A stretch of DNA of 64,000 nucleotides. It comes from Methylobacterium mesophilicum SR1.6/6. GTDB lineage: Bacteria; Pseudomonadota; Alphaproteobacteria; Rhizobiales; Beijerinckiaceae. This document shows, piece by piece, positions 7,920 to 16,803 of the stretch. Location of the stretch: positions 2,301,612 through 2,365,611 of the forward strand of contig NZ_CP043538.1 of the NCBI RefSeq assembly GCF_000364445.2. The letters run 5' to 3'. The translations under genes and the position numbers were made by a program. The stretch's first letter is position 1, and each line of letters begins with the position of its first letter. The notes under the pieces were generated by a model. It had not been told where the DNA came from, ran no database searches, and worked only from the letters and a program-made list of their open reading frames with translations.

Positions 7920-8780
7920 TCAGGCGGTGACTTCTCGAAAGATTAGAAGAGGAGTTATGCCGTGAGCACCCCCTGGTCGGCCGCCCATATTGCGCGCCAT
8001 GATTCCAATACGGGCTGCCAGCTGACCGACAAAGCTGCCTGCCACATCTCCGGCGATATCTGCTTCTTCGCGATCGTTGTCGTATTTTTGATCCGGGTCA
8101 TGCGGGTAGGCATCATAGATACCTAGCATGTTCCATTCGCCGTTTATGATAGCTCCGTGCTTCAATATTAGATCAGATGTTTTTCCAGTGACAAATTGAC
8201 TTTCAAGACTGCACCAAACGTTTACATCGGTGCCCAACATTCTCATTTGTAAACCATGCGGCATGATGCTCAATAATTCTAGAAGAGCGTCAAGATTCGA
8301 TGCCGTGGCGTTTGACTGATTCCTTGCGGCAGCACGCCTTTCTGATCGATTGCCTTGTGGCTCGTCATCCATCGAGCTCTTCATCAGTTTCTTGATGGCA
8401 GGTTTTTCCCAAGAGTGTCGGAGCATCTCAACATCATATATAAGCATCTGACCTTGTGTAATAACGAACTTGCCCATCTGAGCTTCATCGAGGCCGCGAT
8501 TGACCAAGCCTCTTTCTTCGGCTTCCTCCAAAAACGACAATGGATTTAGCCATTGTGGATCAAATTGCCTTGTCTGTCCGACCTGCTCAGATTTGGACTT
8601 ATCTACTTTAGTATTTGAAACTCCAACACTACCACCACCAGAGGAGGTTTCCGCAACACTACGTGTCAGACCAGTGAGATGCCCATATTGATTGAACTGG
8701 CTTGAGAACTGAGCAATTCTTCTTGTGTCAACGTAAAAAAAATCATAAACGGAATTTTCTTCGCTTTGGCCTTGCGCCAT
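7920..8780 (-). CDS. DUF6414-like protein of unknown function (286 aa), prophage cargo
   Basis: A 286-residue cytoplasmic protein opening with VYDFFYVDTRRIAQFSSQF, then a Gly/Ser-rich stretch and a region with FLEEAEERGLV. This layout (an F-Y/L-Y-L/V-D start, then a sensor-like alpha/beta region) resembles DUF6414 proteins, whose role is not established. No nuclease, kinase or membrane motif is visible. Base composition is lower in GC than the flanking phage genes. It overlaps the upstream small gene (8743-8943) by 38 bases and is probably co-transcribed. Its position in the non-structural half of a prophage makes a superinfection or anti-phage role conceivable, but that is only inference. 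Confidence 0.55.
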   Translation of the reverse strand: MAQGQSEENSVYDFFYVDTRRIAQFSSQFNQYGHLTGLTRSVAETSSGGGSVGVSNTKVDKSKSEQVGQTRQFDPQWLNPLSFLEEAEERGLVNRGLDEAQMGKFVITQGQMLIYDVEMLRHSWEKPAIKKLMKSSMDDEPQGNRSERRAAARNQSNATASNLDALLELLSIMPHGLQMRMLGTDVNVWCSLESQFVTGKTSDLILKHGAIINGEWNMLGIYDAYPHDPDQKYDNDREEADIAGDVAGSFVGQLAARIGIMARNMGGRPGGAHGITPLLIFREVTA

Positions 8781-8943
8781 CCTCCAGCTCCTTCCTGACC
8801 TCAGATCGGCGATTTATATCGTCGCGATCAATCTTCTTGAGTTCGTTCAAGGTCGTTTTGTCCGGCGAGCCTTCTGCCCCATCGCTTGCCCGGCCGAGCA
8901 AGTGCGAAAAAAGGCGATCGAACGGACCAGCACGTTCGGTCAT
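8743..8943 (-). CDS. Small charged protein (66 aa) upstream of the DUF6414-like gene
   Basis: The ATG at 8943 is preceded by GGGAG at a good distance, so I prefer it to the ATG at 9003. The product is 66 residues, highly charged, with a helical centre (LNELKKIDRDDINRRSEVRK) and a basic C-terminus. Its 3' end overlaps the start of the next gene by 38 bases, which suggests coupling. No family is recognised; it could be a regulator or partner of the DUF6414-like protein. Confidence 0.45.
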   Translation of the reverse strand: MTERAGPFDRLFSHLLGRASDGAEGSPDKTTLNELKKIDRDDINRRSEVRKELEDGARPKRRKFRL

Positions 8944-9305
8944 CGGCTCGCTCCCATTCCACCCTTCATTTCCGCACTGCTCGCGTCGAGCGTATCTCGC
9001 CATGCAGGGCGATTAGTCTCAATGTTGCATACCGCTTGCATACATCTGAGCACAGAGCTTTGCGAGCGTTGCCTTAAGCGGACTGCCTATTCCAGCCATC
9101 CCCTCACCCGCCAACCTCGTGCCCACCGTCACCTCCTGGCACGGCCAAGTCGAGCGTCTGCCCGGACGCACCTCGCCGTGCCGGCACCGTCGCGCGGCGC
9201 CTTTCTCTGCCCAGTGGCGTCAAGGTTCGTTCTTCAGGTGGCCGTGCTCTCCCCCAGGCGCCGCATCCGAAGAGCTGGACCCGTTCACCGCAGCGGGGGC
9301 CTTTT
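8944..9305. other. Intergenic region, no supported gene; weak terminator-like hairpin
   Basis: I see no gene with a ribosome site. At 9174-9199 a CGCCG/CGGCG hairpin followed by CTTTCTCT resembles in wording the terminator at 6688-6718 and may be a decayed copy. A further CG-rich run followed by TTTTT lies at about 9290-9308. Confidence 0.4.
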
Positions 9306-9719
9306 TCAACGCCGCTTTCGCATCTCAGCAATGAAATCGTCTAGTTTCTGATTGGTTTGCACGATTTGTTTCTCAACTCCAGTAACGCTTCTGACGATAT
9401 CAATCTTACTTTCAGAAATCGAATGGACAATTTCTTTCTGGTCTTTTTTTAGCTCTCCTACATCGCCCGATAGGTTGCTCCAAACTACACCCACCAAGCC
9501 GGCAATTAATAAGCCTGCCGTTGCGACTATCACTCCCGATACGCTAAAGCGGCCAGTATCACCGTCGCCCGCTCGTGATGGCATTGCGTCCTGGCTCCCG
9601 AGATACGAGGAAGATGCCCGCGAAGATATTGTTGTATAGGGTTTAAACCCGCCTTGCTGCGTAGACGAGCTAGAATAGTTGGCGCCGCCTGTTGATCTAT
9701 TCGGGATATCAGTTGGCAT
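9306..9719 (-). CDS. Single-pass membrane protein with C-terminal coiled coil (137 aa)
   Basis: The ATG at 9719 overlaps the upstream gene's stop and follows GGTGGG, so I prefer it to the start at 9803. The N-terminal half is Ser/Gly/Gln-rich and probably disordered. Residues about 65-86 form one membrane segment (SGVIVATAGLLIAGLVGVVW), followed by a helical tail (VTGVEKQIVQTNQKLDDFIA). It is AT-rich like its operon partner. No family is recognised. The disordered, membrane and coiled-coil layout would suit a signalling or scaffold partner. Confidence 0.5.
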   Translation of the reverse strand: MPTDIPNRSTGGANYSSSSTQQGGFKPYTTISSRASSSYLGSQDAMPSRAGDGDTGRFSVSGVIVATAGLLIAGLVGVVWSNLSGDVGELKKDQKEIVHSISESKIDIVRSVTGVEKQIVQTNQKLDDFIAEMRKRR

Positions 9720-10005
9720 GCGGCCCACCAGTGCCAGCTGCCTTTCGCGCATTGTCAATATCGGATTGAGAATACACCCCATCCCCGAGAAGTCTTTGCA
9801 CATTGCTTTCGAGGAAAGCGTACAAATTCAGGAGCACATCGTTGCCCATCACGAGCTGAACCGTCGGCTGGTTCGTTGAAACACCTGTTGGATCGGTGTC
9901 AAAAACTGTCCTAACGAAAGTCAATTTTGATATGTTATTCGTGCTGGAACAATTTGTCGCCAGATCAACAAAAAATGCCGGCATTGTCTCAGATGGTATG
10001 GACAT
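9709..10005 (-). CDS. Small beta-type protein, possibly DUF3467-like (98 aa)
   Basis: A 98-residue protein with alternating hydrophobic strands (KLTFVRTVFDTD, TVQLVMGNDVLLNLYAFL) and a helical end. The order of strands followed by a helix resembles small DUF3467-type proteins, but the match is loose. It overlaps the following membrane-protein gene by 11 bases, which indicates a two-gene unit. AT-rich composition marks it as foreign cargo. A GC-poor stretch at 10006-10080 probably holds the promoter. Confidence 0.45.
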   Translation of the reverse strand: MSIPSETMPAFFVDLATNCSSTNNISKLTFVRTVFDTDPTGVSTNQPTVQLVMGNDVLLNLYAFLESNVQRLLGDGVYSQSDIDNARKAAGTGGPHAN

Positions 10006-10178
10006 CGTCTCACCTGGCGTAAATCTGTGGGGATTAAATTAGGCGAGGCGGCGTTAGTTCGGCAAGGTTCCCGAGCGAGTTATCGAGACCGTGATGCTAG
10101 TTTGATACAGGCTGAAGTTGCGTGCTGGGCGAGCTTGCTTCAGCCGCCTGAGGGGCCGGACGCCTAGCCTGCCGAGTT

Positions 10179-10385
10179 TCAAAATTGCGCCCTGCCCCCA
10201 CATCTCTCCGCTTCATCCTCCACCGCGCGCCGCTTCTTCGTGGCGACCAACTCGTCGAGCCACGCGATCGCGCTCTCGTGGGCGAGCGTAGCCCTGACGT
10301 CGCCGAGCGCCTGCCCGATCTGCCAGCGGTGCCAGGCGCGTACATCCGAAAGCGCCTGCAGGTAGCCCTTCTGCTCATCGGTCAC
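10179..10385 (-). CDS. Small phage protein (68 aa), unknown
   Basis: A 68-residue helical protein (GYLQALSDVRAWHRWQIGQA) with a Trp-rich core. It begins with GTG two bases after the stop of the 10388-10633 gene. It is the last of four small minus-strand genes (11085 down to 10179) packed with overlaps or near-overlaps, the usual appearance of a phage early-gene cluster. No family is recognised. Confidence 0.5.
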   Translation of the reverse strand: MTDEQKGYLQALSDVRAWHRWQIGQALGDVRATLAHESAIAWLDELVATKKRRAVEDEAERCGGRAQF

Positions 10386-10387
10386 AG

Positions 10388-10633
10388 CTAATCCGCCCGC
10401 ACCTCATGCCGCCCGAGCTGGGACAGCAGGTAGCGACCGGCGTGCGTCAAGTACCACGCCGACCGCGTGCGTCCTGGGCCGCGGGTCACGCGCGACTCAA
10501 CCAGCCCCATCTCGACCAGCATCGGCATGACGGACGGGTGAGCCTGCAGCCGGAGGCCGCCGGGATTGGCCGCCACCGCGCGTAGGGCCTTCAGCGCGAG
10601 GCCTCGGACCGGAGCGTGCGGTTCGGTAGGCAT
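10388..10633 (-). CDS. Small winged-helix-like phage protein (81 aa)
   Basis: An 81-residue basic protein: a helix (LALKALRAVAANPG), then a segment like a recognition helix and wing (MPMLVEMGLVESRVTRGPG) and a tail with AWYLTHAGRYLL. The pattern of a helix, then LVEMGLVE, then YLTHAGR resembles small winged-HTH or MarR-like DNA-binding proteins, in which LT..GR is typical. A role in phage gene control is inferred. It sits nine bases downstream of its neighbour in the four-gene minus-strand cluster. Confidence 0.5.
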   Translation of the reverse strand: MPTEPHAPVRGLALKALRAVAANPGGLRLQAHPSVMPMLVEMGLVESRVTRGPGRTRSAWYLTHAGRYLLSQLGRHEVRAD

Positions 10634-10642
10634 GCCGGCGGG

Positions 10643-10831
10643 CTATTGCAGCGTCCCCGGCGAGTCCATCACGCCCAGACGGATAGCCAGAGCCAAAAGG
10701 TCGCTGTCGGTCAGCGTCTCGCCGTCGACCAGCCAGAGCGCGAAATCGTCGCTCCAGGGCTCGACCTTCTTTCCGAGCAGCCGGAGCGCTTCCGCGGCCT
10801 CAGGGACCGGGTCGGGCTCGTCCGTGCTCAT
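10643..10831 (-). CDS. Small phage protein (62 aa), unknown
   Basis: The ATG at 10831 overlaps the stop of the preceding gene (ATGA). The product is 62 residues, acidic, with a helical centre (AAEALRLLGKKVEPWSDDFA). Translational coupling to the 85-residue gene supports expression. No function is recognised. Confidence 0.5.
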   Translation of the reverse strand: MSTDEPDPVPEAAEALRLLGKKVEPWSDDFALWLVDGETLTDSDLLALAIRLGVMDSPGTLQ

Positions 10832-11085
10832 CCCTTCACCGGGTGCGCCAGCAGGACCGCGGTCCGGACCATGTTCCGCTTCCAGGCCGCGTTGTCGGTC
10901 TTCAGCGCCTCGGCCGCGCGCTCGTTCGTCCGGAGCATCTCGACGAGGTCGAGGGTCCAACCCTTCGCGAGCGGATAGGCCTCGGCCGCAAGATCGGCCA
11001 GCACCGCGTCGACCGCGGCATCGATCTCCTCATCGGAGATCTCGGCGGCCTTGCGCAGCTCGGAGACGGTGGGGTTGGTGGCCAT
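10828..11085 (-). CDS. Small helical phage protein (85 aa), unknown
   Basis: An 85-residue helical protein with an acidic first half (ISDEEIDAAVDAVLADLAAE) and a more basic second half. It is the first gene of the minus-strand cluster and begins about 180 bases inside the tRNA attachment footprint at 11263-11309. Small genes next to an attachment site often include excision or regulatory functions, but no HTH is visible in this one. Confidence 0.5.
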   Translation of the reverse strand: MATNPTVSELRKAAEISDEEIDAAVDAVLADLAAEAYPLAKGWTLDLVEMLRTNERAAEALKTDNAAWKRNMVRTAVLLAHPVKG

Positions 11086-11262
11086 GCCCGCCTGCGTATC
11101 GCGCGAGATCTAACGGATTCAGCGAGGTAGCGCCCTCCCCCTGATTTGCGCTATTTTAGGCTCCGGAGGGTTTGTCGAAAAGCGGAGAAAACCCTTATCT
11201 GTCAGTGACCGGTTTGCCGCTGTTTTTCGAGCCAAGTAGCTGAAAACATTGGCTTCGACACT

Positions 11263-11309
11263 GGACTCTGACTCCTCTAGTCCTGGTTCGAATCCAGGTC
11301 CCCCAGCCA
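11263..11309 (+). other. 3' fragment of tRNA-Gln(CTG): prophage attachment site (attR)
   Basis: The segment has an anticodon loop CTCTGAC (11266-11272, anticodon CTG), a T-arm CCTGG-TTCGAAT-CCAGG (11282-11298), an acceptor strand TCCCCCA (11299-11305), discriminator G and CCA. No matching TGGGGGA or D-arm lies upstream, and the anticodon stem pairs only in its inner three positions, so the 5' half is absent. A lone 3' tRNA half at the end of a prophage is the expected remnant of integrase-mediated insertion. The fragment reads rightwards, so the intact tRNA-Gln should sit at the left end of the element, outside the window. Confidence 0.85.
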
Positions 11310-11319
11310 CCGGACATGG

Positions 11320-11349
11320 CCCGCTCAGTCTCTGACTCGGCGGGTTTTT
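11320..11349 (+). terminator. Intrinsic terminator after the tRNA-Gln 3' end
   Basis: CCCGC (11320-11324) pairs with GCGGG (11340-11344), followed by TTTTT. It is likely the original tRNA-Gln terminator displaced with the 3' fragment. Confidence 0.7.
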
Positions 11350-11622
11350 CATTGCCTGTGCCGTTTAGACACGGCGGCTGCCGATCCGGGCCGGCGCGGC
11401 GTACTCATCTCGCGATGTAGGTCCGCGCGTTCGTGAGACCATCACTCGGCGCTTTCGAGGCCTCTCACGGCGAGGGTCGCGGCTCGGCGACACCATCGCC
11501 CGCGAACGCCCCCTCCCCGCCGCATGAAAATGGCCTAAGCTCGACATTGACGGGCGTAGCGCCCGAGCCGAACCGGCATGAAGACCGGTCGCCAGCAGAA
11601 TTGATCACTTGAGGAATGCGCC

Positions 11623-13257
11623 ATGATCGGCCTGATGCAGGACTGGCCGCTGCTCATCCACCGCATCATCGACTATGCCAGGGCCCAGCACCCGAACCGG
11701 GCGGTGATCTCCCGCTCCGTCGAAGGGCCGATGCATCGCACGACCTACGCCCAGATCCACGCCCGGGCGCGGCAACTCGCGAAGCGGCTGGACCGCGACG
11801 GCATCCGGCCGGGTGACAGGGTCGCGACGCTGGCCTGGAACACGTGGCGCCACTTGGAGGCGTGGTACGGAATTACCGGCATCGGCGCGATCTACCACAC
11901 GGTCAATCCGCGCCTGAGCGAACAGCAGATCACCTACATCATCAACCACGCGGAAGATCGGATACTCCTCCTCGACCTCACCTTCCTGCCGCTGATCGAG
12001 CGGATGGCGCCGGCCCTGCCGAGCATCGAGCGCTTCGTCATCCTGACCGACGCCGCGCATATGCCCGCGACGCCCCTGCGCAACGCCGTGCCGTACGAGG
12101 AGTGGATCGCCGAGGCGGATGCGGACTTCACCTGGGCACGCCTCGACGAGAATGCTGCCGCGGGCCTCTGCTACACGTCGGGCACGACCGGCAATCCGAA
12201 GGGCGTGCTCTACTCGCACCGCTCGAACGTGCTCCACGCCCTGGTGAACAACGGCGCGGATTATCTGGGGCTCAAGAGCAGCGACGTCGCGATGCCGGTC
12301 GTGCCGCTGTTTCACGCCAACAGCTGGTCGCTGGCCTTTCTGGCCCCGATGGCGGGTGCCGGGCTGGTGCTGCCCGGTCCCCGTCTCGACGGCGCATCGC
12401 TGCATGCGCTCTTGGAGGAGACCGGCGTCACCATGACGGCGGCGGTGCCGACCGTCTGGCTGGGACTGCTCCAGCACCTCGACGCCACGGGGGCGAAACT
12501 GACCTGCCTGCGGCGCGTGCTTATCGGCGGCTCAGCCTGCCCGCGCGCCATGATCGAGCGCTTCGAGCGCGACTACGGCGTCACGGTGGTTCATGCCTGG
12601 GGGATGACAGAGATGAGCCCGATCGGCTCGTTCTGCGCATTGAAGCCCGAAGTCTCGGATCTGGAGGGCTCGGAACGCATCGACCTCAAGGTGAAGCAGG
12701 GCTACCCGCCCTTCGGCGTGGAGTTCCGCCTTACCGACGATGCGGGCCGGGATGTACCGTGGGATGGCACGACATTCGGTCGCCTCAAGGTGGCCGGCCC
12801 AGCGGTGGCCAATGCCTACTTCCGCGACGCGAATCCGATCCTCGACGAGAGCGGCTTCTTCGACACCGGCGACATCGCCACCATCGATTCGAACGGCTAC
12901 ATGACGGTCACCGACCGGGCCAAGGACGTGATCAAGTCGGGCGGCGAATGGATTTCCTCGATCGAGCTTGAAAATCTCGCGGTCGGGCATCCCGATGTGG
13001 CGGAGGCGGCGGTGATCGGCATCGCGCACGCCAAGTGGGATGAGCGCCCGCTGCTCGTCATCGTGCCGAAGGATGGCCGGACGCCGGACAAGGCCGATCT
13101 CCTCGACTACATGCGTCCGCGCATCGCCAAATGGTGGCTGCCCGACGACATCGTCGTCGTGCAGGAGATCCCCCACACGGCGACGGGCAAGATCCAGAAG
13201 ACGGCGTTGCGGGAGCAGTTCCGCGACTATCAATGGCCGGGCGCGGGATCGAGCTGA
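11623..13257 (+). CDS. Acyl-CoA ligase (AMP-dependent synthetase, medium/long-chain fatty-acid type)
   Basis: A 544-residue ANL-superfamily enzyme that activates a carboxylic acid with ATP and ligates it to CoA. Visible motifs are the P-loop-like [12 protein letters not shown] (residues 184-195), [22 protein letters not shown], the hinge [16 protein letters not shown] and the C-terminal catalytic Lys in TATGKIQK (Lys523). The closest recognisable group is the fatty-acyl or DmdB-like 3-methylmercaptopropionyl-CoA ligases; the substrate cannot be fixed from sequence. The start has GAGGAA nine bases upstream. It is the first chromosomal gene after the prophage and stands alone. Confidence 0.85.
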   Translation: MIGLMQDWPLLIHRIIDYARAQHPNRAVISRSVEGPMHRTTYAQIHARARQLAKRLDRDGIRPGDRVATLAWNTWRHLEAWYGITGIGAIYHTVNPRLSEQQITYIINHAEDRILLLDLTFLPLIERMAPALPSIERFVILTDAAHMPATPLRNAVPYEEWIAEADADFTWARLDENAAAGLCYTSGTTGNPKGVLYSHRSNVLHALVNNGADYLGLKSSDVAMPVVPLFHANSWSLAFLAPMAGAGLVLPGPRLDGASLHALLEETGVTMTAAVPTVWLGLLQHLDATGAKLTCLRRVLIGGSACPRAMIERFERDYGVTVVHAWGMTEMSPIGSFCALKPEVSDLEGSERIDLKVKQGYPPFGVEFRLTDDAGRDVPWDGTTFGRLKVAGPAVANAYFRDANPILDESGFFDTGDIATIDSNGYMTVTDRAKDVIKSGGEWISSIELENLAVGHPDVAEAAVIGIAHAKWDERPLLVIVPKDGRTPDKADLLDYMRPRIAKWWLPDDIVVVQEIPHTATGKIQKTALREQFRDYQWPGAGSS

Positions 13258-13403
13258 CACCCCGCCATAACCGCCGCCCCGGCTCGGCGTGGTGGAAAGG
13301 CCGAGCTTGCGGTAAGCTCGTCGCAGAACGCGCCCGGTCGAGCCGAGTGGCCGCGCCGCGCCGCGCAGCCAGGGCCGATCGCGGCGGGACGGGCTCGGAA
13401 CGG

Positions 13404-14381
13404 ATGAGGCGTCGCACCGTAATCGCTGGGCTGCCCTGGATGCTCGCGGGCCGGCCTATGGCCGCGCACGCCCAGGCGCCGAGCCATGTCGCGGCGCTCT
13501 GGCCCTTCGCCGCGGCGGACGCCGAGGGGCGGGCCCTCGCGGCGGCGTTTCGCTCTGCGCTGCGCGAGCACGGGCAGGCCGATCTCCGAATCGACGACCG
13601 CTGGGGCGAGGCCGATCGCGCACGCACGCGTGCCCTCGCGGCGGAACTCGTCGCCGCGAAGCCGCGGGCGATCCTGACCTATCTCAGCGCCCAGCTCGCG
13701 GCCGTTTCGGAGCTGACGCGCGAGATCCCCGTCGTGTTCGTGGGCGCGTCCGACCCTGTCGGATTCGGCGTCGTGGCGAGCCTGCAGCGCCCGGGCGGCA
13801 ACATCACCGGGTTCACCCTCTACGAGCCGCCCCTGGGCGGGAAGTGGCTGGCGGCCCTCAAGGAGGCCGTGCCGTCGATCCGGCACGTCACCCTCCTGGC
13901 GAACCCGAGCAGCGGCGGACCGGGCGCCAATTTCTACGCGGCGTCCTTCACCGGCGCCGCGACCGCCCTCGGGGTTCGCTCCGCGATCGTCACGGTCGAC
14001 ACCGCCGCCGCCATCGATCCGGTCGTCAGGGATCTGGCCAGCCTGAACGATGCGGGGCTCATCGTGGCGCCAGGCACCTTCAGCGAGGCCAACGGCGACC
14101 GGATCGTCGCGCTCACCGCAAGCCACCGGATCCCGACGGTCTTTGCCATCCGGCGTTTTGCCCATCGCGGCGGCCTGATGTCGTACGGCCCCGATCCGGC
14201 CGAGGCGGTCCGCCGCGCGGGCGGATACGTCGATCGGATCGTCCGCGGCGACAATCCCGCGACCCTGCCCGTGCAGGCGCCGACCAAGTTCGACTTCATC
14301 GTCAATCTCAAGACCGCGCGGAGCCTGGGCATCGCGATCACGTCGGCGCTCCTCGCGCAGGCGGACGAGGTCGTGGAATGA
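13404..14381 (+). CDS. ABC-type substrate-binding protein, PF04392 family (first paralogue)
   Basis: A 325-residue exported protein with a twin-arginine-like start (MRRRTVIAG) and cleavage near AAHAQA. The body shows the PF04392 pattern: ILTYLSAQLAAVSELTREIP, VVFVGASDPVGFG, LQRPGGNITGFT and a C-terminal [10 protein letters not shown]. The family binds small ligands in the periplasm. No permease or ATPase gene is nearby. Its stop overlaps the histidine kinase start (ATGA), so binding protein and kinase are made from one message. That points to a sensing rather than an uptake role. The second paralogue lies at 18175. Confidence 0.85.
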   Translation: MRRRTVIAGLPWMLAGRPMAAHAQAPSHVAALWPFAAADAEGRALAAAFRSALREHGQADLRIDDRWGEADRARTRALAAELVAAKPRAILTYLSAQLAAVSELTREIPVVFVGASDPVGFGVVASLQRPGGNITGFTLYEPPLGGKWLAALKEAVPSIRHVTLLANPSSGGPGANFYAASFTGAATALGVRSAIVTVDTAAAIDPVVRDLASLNDAGLIVAPGTFSEANGDRIVALTASHRIPTVFAIRRFAHRGGLMSYGPDPAEAVRRAGGYVDRIVRGDNPATLPVQAPTKFDFIVNLKTARSLGIAITSALLAQADEVVE

Positions 14382-16408
14382 CCGCGGCCCGCACTTTGGC
14401 CGCGCCTCCGGAGGCGAACAGGACGTCGCGATGGCTGCGCCTGCGGCTGTCGGGGAAGTTCGCCGTGGCCTTCGTCGGGCTGGTGACCCTCGTCCTGCTC
14501 ATCAACGGCGCCGTCGACCTCACCCTCAATTTCGAGGAGGCGCGCCGGAACGCCATCGAGGTGCAGCGTGAGAAGGCCCGGGCCGCCGCCGAGCGCGTCG
14601 AGGCGTTCCTCTCCGAGATCGAGAACCAGATCGGCTGGACCACGCGGGCCGAATGGCGCCGCGTCTCGCCGGAGCAGCAGCGCTACGATTTCATCCGGCT
14701 CCTGCGCCAGGCCCCGGCGATCACCGAGGTCGCCTATATCGATCCGCAGGGCAAGGAACAGCTGCGCGTGTCGCGGCTCGAGCCCGATGTGGTCGCGAGC
14801 GGCAAGGATTTCGCGACGGCGCCGCGCTTCACCGAGGCGATCAAGGACAAGACGTGGTTCGGCCCGGTCTATTTCCGGCGCGGCTCGGAGCCGTACATGA
14901 CCGTCTCGGTGGCGCATGCCGGGCGGGATCCGGGCGTGACCGTCGCGGAGGTCAACCTGAAACTGATCTGGGACGTTGTCAGTGCGATCCGGAACGGCGC
15001 GGACGGCTACGCCTTCGTGACCACGGCGACCGGTCGGCTGATCGCCCATCCCGATCTCAGCTTGGTCCTCCGCGACACTGACCTGTCCAGCCTCCCCGAG
15101 GTCGCCGCCGCCCTGCCGGGCAGTGCCCGGAACCAGGATTACGGGATCACCCGGGGGATCGACGGCGGGCTGATACTGGCCGCGCACGCCACTATCCCGC
15201 GGGTCGACTGGATCGTCTTCGTGCAGCTGTCGCTGCGGGAGGCGATGGAGCCGCTGATCGACTCCATCATCCAGACCGTCTCCCTGATGGGCCTCGGCGT
15301 GCTCATGGCGGCGATTGCCGGCACCTTCCTGGCGCGGCGCATGGTCGTGCCGATCCGCCAGTTGCAGGACGGCGCGGAGCGCTTCGGCGCCGGCGACCTG
15401 TCGGAGCGGATCGAGATCCGGACCGGTGACGAGATCGAGACCCTGGCGCGCCGGTTCAACCTCATGGCCAGCCGGGTGCAGGAATCCTACGAGACCCTGG
15501 AAGCGAAGGTCGAGGAGCGCACCCGCGACCTCAACAGATCGCTCGACGATCTCCAGAGAGCGCAGAGCCGCCTCGTCCAATCCGAGAAGCTCGCCTCGCT
15601 CGGCCAGCTCACCGCGGGCATCGCCCACGAGATCAAGAACCCCCTGAACTTCGTGAATAACTTCGCGTCCCTCTCGAGCGAGCTGGTGGACGAGCTGCAG
15701 GACGTGCTCAAGCCCACAGCGCTCGACCCTGGGACCCGCGAGGAGGTCGACGAGCTGGCCGGCCTCCTGAAGAGCAACCTCGACAAGGTGGTCCAGCACG
15801 GGAAGCGCGCCGACTCGATCGTCAAGAACATGCTGCTGCACTCGCGAACCGGATCGGGGGAACACAGGCCCGTCGAGATCAATGCCCTGGTCGAGGAGAG
15901 CCTCAACCTGGCCTATCACGGGGCCCGGGCGGCCAAGCCCGGCTTCAACGTGACCCTGGTCCGCGACTATGATCCCGCCGCCGGGATCGCCGACATCTAT
16001 CCGCAGGAGGTCACGCGGGTGCTTCTGAACCTGATGTCGAACGGGTTCTACGCGACCGAGAAGCGGGTTGCCGGCGCCGAGCCGGGCTACGCGCCGACCC
16101 TGTCGGTCGCCACGCTGGACCGCGGCGACAGCGTCGAGATCCGCGTGCGCGACAACGGGACCGGCATCCCCGAGGGCGTCAAGGCCAGGATGTTCGACCC
16201 GTTCTTCACCACCAAGCCGGCCGGCGAAGGCACGGGTCTCGGCCTCTCCCTGAGCCACGACATCCTGGTGAAGCAGCACGGCGGGACGATCGACGTCACC
16301 ACCGAGCCGAACGCGTTCACCGAATTTACGATGACGCTGCCGCGTCGGGGCGCCAAGGTACTTGAGCCGGAGCAGGGCACCTCGACCGAGTCCGGGAGCC
16401 CGCCATGA
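14378..16408 (+). CDS. Membrane sensor histidine kinase (dCache-HAMP-HisKA-HATPase)
   Basis: A 676-residue kinase: TM1 at about 27-47; a periplasmic Cache-like sensor at about 48-290 ([40 protein letters not shown]); TM2 at about 295-318; HAMP to about 372; a coiled coil; then HisKA with [12 protein letters not shown] (phospho-acceptor His417). The catalytic domain has an N box ([12 protein letters not shown]), a G1 box (VRDNGTGIP) and a G2 box ([12 protein letters not shown]). It should autophosphorylate in response to a periplasmic signal, perhaps delivered by the co-transcribed binding protein. It overlaps both neighbours by four bases. Confidence 0.9.
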   Translation: MTAARTLAAPPEANRTSRWLRLRLSGKFAVAFVGLVTLVLLINGAVDLTLNFEEARRNAIEVQREKARAAAERVEAFLSEIENQIGWTTRAEWRRVSPEQQRYDFIRLLRQAPAITEVAYIDPQGKEQLRVSRLEPDVVASGKDFATAPRFTEAIKDKTWFGPVYFRRGSEPYMTVSVAHAGRDPGVTVAEVNLKLIWDVVSAIRNGADGYAFVTTATGRLIAHPDLSLVLRDTDLSSLPEVAAALPGSARNQDYGITRGIDGGLILAAHATIPRVDWIVFVQLSLREAMEPLIDSIIQTVSLMGLGVLMAAIAGTFLARRMVVPIRQLQDGAERFGAGDLSERIEIRTGDEIETLARRFNLMASRVQESYETLEAKVEERTRDLNRSLDDLQRAQSRLVQSEKLASLGQLTAGIAHEIKNPLNFVNNFASLSSELVDELQDVLKPTALDPGTREEVDELAGLLKSNLDKVVQHGKRADSIVKNMLLHSRTGSGEHRPVEINALVEESLNLAYHGARAAKPGFNVTLVRDYDPAAGIADIYPQEVTRVLLNLMSNGFYATEKRVAGAEPGYAPTLSVATLDRGDSVEIRVRDNGTGIPEGVKARMFDPFFTTKPAGEGTGLGLSLSHDILVKQHGGTIDVTTEPNAFTEFTMTLPRRGAKVLEPEQGTSTESGSPP

Positions 16409-16803
16409 CCGTGCTGATCCTCGTCGTCGACGACGAACCCGACGTGACCGACCTGTTCCGGCAGCAGTTCCGCCGCGAGCTGCGTGCCGGCCGCTTCGAG
16501 ATGGCCTTCGCACACTCGGCGCCGGAGGCGCTCGCCTGCGTCAATGCCTCGGACGGCGCGAGCCTCATCCTGATGTTCTCGGACATCAACATGCCGGGCA
16601 TGACCGGGTTGGAACTCCTGCCGCTCGTCCGCGCCGCCCGGCCCGATGTGCCGGTCATCATGATCACGGCCTACGGCGACGCCGAGACGCGGGAGAAGGT
16701 CCGGGCCGCCGGGGCGGCCAACCTGATCACCAAGCCCATCGACTTCGCCCTGCTCAAGGCCGAGATCGACCGGCGGCTGGCAACGATCGCGGGGTCCGCA
16801 TGA
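16405..16803 (+). CDS. CheY-like single-domain response regulator (132 aa)
   Basis: A stand-alone receiver domain: acidic pair at residues 9-10 (VVDDEPD), phospho-acceptor Asp60 in FSDINMPGM, conserved Thr in MITAYGD and Lys in LITKPID. It has no output domain, so it probably acts as a phosphate shuttle or by protein contact. The start overlaps the kinase stop and the stop overlaps the next receiver-cyclase gene. This is a tight kinase, receiver, receiver-cyclase relay. Its sequence resembles the receiver of the next gene (shared SDINMP and KPIDFA), which suggests duplication. Confidence 0.9.
   Translation: MTVLILVVDDEPDVTDLFRQQFRRELRAGRFEMAFAHSAPEALACVNASDGASLILMFSDINMPGMTGLELLPLVRAARPDVPVIMITAYGDAETREKVRAAGAANLITKPIDFALLKAEIDRRLATIAGSA

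Larger units (their letters stand above)
11086..11622. other. Prophage/chromosome junction: attachment footprint, terminator, then promoter region
   Basis: No protein gene is supported here. The segment holds the tRNA-Gln 3' fragment (11263-11309) and a terminator (11320-11349). About 270 bases of chromosomal leader follow, upstream of the acyl-CoA ligase gene. Confidence 0.7.

Noticed and set aside
11119..11352. A minus-strand frame over the tRNA-Gln fragment with the peptide GGPGFEPGLEESES
   Set aside because: This peptide is the classic false translation of the T-arm of a tRNA. The sequence is the attachment footprint.
13934..16513. An 859-residue open frame on the minus strand opposite the histidine kinase
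   Set aside because: The kinase on the plus strand has every expected motif. The antisense frame has none and is rich in Gly/Arg/Asp as shadow frames are.
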